From Lutraria lutraria (taxonomy: Eukaryota > Mollusca > Bivalvia > Venerida > Mactridae): a stretch of DNA of 64,000 nt. The position numbers were made by a program, and so were the translations under genes. Shown here one piece after another: positions 61,326 through 64,000 of this stretch (position 1 is the stretch's first letter; every line of letters begins with the position of its first letter). The notes beneath the pieces are model-generated. The model made no database searches, was not told the origin of the DNA, and worked only from the letters and a program-made list of their open reading frames with translations. The stretch lies in the NCBI GenBank assembly GCA_964023205.1, contig OZ026839.1, positions 16,894,386 through 16,958,385 of the forward strand, read 5' to 3'.

Positions 61326-64000
61326 GAAATAGAAACATATTTTTTATTATTTAATATGCGTATTTTAACGCACAGATATTTATTTGTATGCGTATCTGAC
61401 CATTTCTGATGCGTATTTTACGCAGATACGCATGCTATCTCGACTACTGCTGATTAATAACATATTTTATTGATCTTATGAACTACAAAATGTACCATAT
61501 ATCTGAACGTGTTGTATAGAATAACCCCTGAATACCAGAATGGACCAAAAGTCTCTTTTTCTGAGAATTCTGCTATTCAGATAACTTCAGAATAAGTTCA
61601 AAATCTATCCATACTTACAAATAACTGTAAAAGTATTTAATCTTGCAAAAAATACACTTAACTCTGTGTGACAATTTCATCTTTCTATGCTTAGAATGTG
61701 GTTCAAACATTGTTTCATAAAGTGTAATGATTGTGAGATACATGTATGTAAGAAGTGAAAGCAGAGAAACAATGATAAAAAAAGATATAATACAACTTAA
61801 CTCAAAATAAAGACAATTTTTAAAGTGATTTCCAGTGATCCAATCATAAAATCGTAATTAAACAGCTGATATGTGCTTATATACACACGTACATCCTCGG
61901 TGCTAATTGAATTAAAATAAAATGCTCTAATTTGTCATCACTGAATAGTTGTGTATAATATTTGCCTCTACAACAATAAATCAAAATATGTGACCATCAT
62001 ATTACTGGATAATTATACTCTTTATTGATTCTACCTAAATGTTCAAGACGATGTTTACTACCAATTGACCAGTCGCCAGATACAGGAATGCTCCACCCAC
62101 ACAAAAACAAGCCAAATCCAAGATGGCGGACAGATTAATGTATAAATCCCTCAGGCAGGTGTAAAATACACTGATTTTTAAAAAATTTATTGGCTATTTC
62201 GGTTGATTATAACAGATTATACAATCAATTAACATTCCTGACGCTTAATTCGTATCTGCCATGGATACAAATTTGAATTTCAGAAAGCAACAAGAAATAC
62301 ACAGACTGGATATATATACAGAAACCGAGAAATAAAGATACTTCAGGGATTCTGTATATTACAGTCCCTGGGATACTTAAAATTATGATGACTGATTTAT
62401 GTTGATGTAAACTTTAATGCAGTTTGAAAATGTTAATCTATCATGTGAATTTTTCAGTAGAAATTGATATTAAAGAAAAATTATCCGTAACGTGCATTTA
62501 AAGAGCGACAAGTATAACTGATAACGTGGACTTCTTATATAGGCGTTATAATCATATTCATTTCGACCATGAAAATACAAATCTATGATTATATTTAGAA
62601 AATTTATAAAGCTGATCAATTAACCTTCTTGACATTTACAGGAACACTATATTTATATAATATTATAGTATTCAAGACACATAGTATACATTTTGTAAAT
62701 ACATTCATACACGACCGCAACAATATATGCATGTAATGCGACAGTAATAATACTTTTTGATAATAAAAAAATAATATTTCAAAGAAAATGATAAAGACTT
62801 ATATGTCATTATGTTAAATTCAATCAAAATACAGCAAGGGAAATTACCAATAAACCCCGAGGCATGTGCTTTATTGACCAGCAGTCTTCTGTATTCCACA
62901 GTAGGTGGTAATAAAACCGAAAGGGTCATTGCTAGACATGCTTTTGTTTACATAATCAGTTACTTCATGCTTATAAAAACAACAGGAAGTTATTCATAAA
63001 CTAATTATCTCTATTAATCAATAAAATTGTGTGACCCTAGCTTTTCACTGGGTGTCAAGTATATACATACACTATATTTTATAAGCTGATCGTGATCAGA
63101 GGGGATTAATTAGACCGATATTAGGGGCAATAAAACAATTAAGAATTTAGACCTCATGTGGACTTTGGGGGGTCACTTGTATATTTGAGCCGTTCAATAC
63201 TTGTGCCAAATTATAGTGTTTAAATTAACAAGACTTCGTGTCAATCAAATTTTTCATGTAGCTTCTACAGAGAGACCGTACATGTAATTTTAGTATGACA
63301 GCGCTATTGAAATTAAATTTAAGCGTCCTGTAACAGTGAATAATTGTTACAATTAAGTAAAAATGCTGCCCTCACTTGGTGCAATCAAGCATATGGTAAT
63401 TCCCGTTAATTTTGTTGACATTAGGGATGACCGTACGTCTAGATCCAACTCTTATATTTTTTCAAAATTCCTTAATTTTCAGTTTGGGAAAAGGAATAAA
63501 CTGTATAATATCTCTTTCCAGTCGATCTTCATCGCGATCGTCCGAGTTGCATGGTTCCAACTGACATATTCTAACCATTTAAAACGTTTATTCGATAAGT
63601 TTTAGTAAAAAATCATTGTCTTTGAGCTTCTACATAGCGTATGAGATAACCTTCGACACAACAGCTTGTTGAAGGAAAATGGCGGCGATAAGTGTTGCTA
63701 GGGGGTGTGAGAAAAAGCCAATATCTGATTGGATAATCGATTGGTTTGATTGACAGGTGGCGACTGGTCAATTGAACCTCCTCAGCGTTTGTCAAAAGAA
63801 AGTATGTATTTCTCAGTTACGGAAATGCTGGAGTAGTTACAATTGGTTTACTACAACACCCAACGTGTTTTTCATGTCTATAGTAATTATACACGCGAAA
63901 AATGACAATTGTAGACCGGACAATCATACCTATAAAAGCAGGATTTTGGATGAGCAGGGTCATTTATATTTAACTATAGGAGTGCAATCAGGAAGCAAGT
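61326..64000 (+). other. DUF5054 intron, continuing off the window
   Basis: No further exon found. A 17 bp perfect inverted pair CAATTGACCAGTCGCCA lies at 62062-62078 and 63758-63774, and AAGATGGCGGAC at 62120. Confidence 0.45.

Overview
The window looks like A+T-rich nuclear DNA of a bivalve mollusc. The genes are multi-exon with GT-AG introns and the best matches are metazoan. The space between exons is filled with divergent repeats of the kind common in bivalves: long arrays of 100-170 bp units rich in GACCTAG, CAAGGGCCCATAACTC and ACAAGAGGGCCA motifs. The taxon is inferred from style; no marker gene fixes a genus.

Four host-type genes or gene parts can be read. (1) 11042-19802, minus: a complete six-exon PRELI-family lipid-transfer gene (slowmo/PRELID3), 194 aa. 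(2) 32019-41607, minus: a BTB-BACK-Kelch protein of the KLHL9/13/26 type, 613 aa in three coding exons, with a 7.3 kb intron. (3) 37781-38131, plus, inside that intron: an exon for a P2X7-type cytosolic 'ballast' domain, within a TTAA-bounded 3.9 kb segment that looks like a DNA transposon. (4) 56425-57701, plus: the first two coding exons of a secreted DUF5054 (GH38-like) protein that runs off the right edge.

Mobile DNA dominates the rest. There is a decayed MULE transposase (48.6-50.7 kb), a 567 bp MULE-type MITE with a 9 bp target duplication (43762-44328), three TTAA-bounded elements, a 505 bp MITE with 33 bp inverted ends (45841-46345), a 396 bp element with 17 bp inverted ends, a Tc1 transposase tail, two non-LTR retrotransposon tails, tRNA-derived SINE heads, and many copies of array repeats that share end modules but have different cores.

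Layout: 1-9.1 kb, repeats and minisatellites; 9.1-19.8 kb, slowmo with its probable 3' UTR; 19.8-32 kb, gene-poor repeats; 32-41.6 kb, the KLHL gene with nested elements; 41.6-50.7 kb, nested transposons and inverted duplications; 50.7-56.4 kb, sparse DNA with short recurring motifs; 56.4-64 kb, the start of the DUF5054 gene and its repeat-filled intron. The genes are not functionally linked as far as can be seen.
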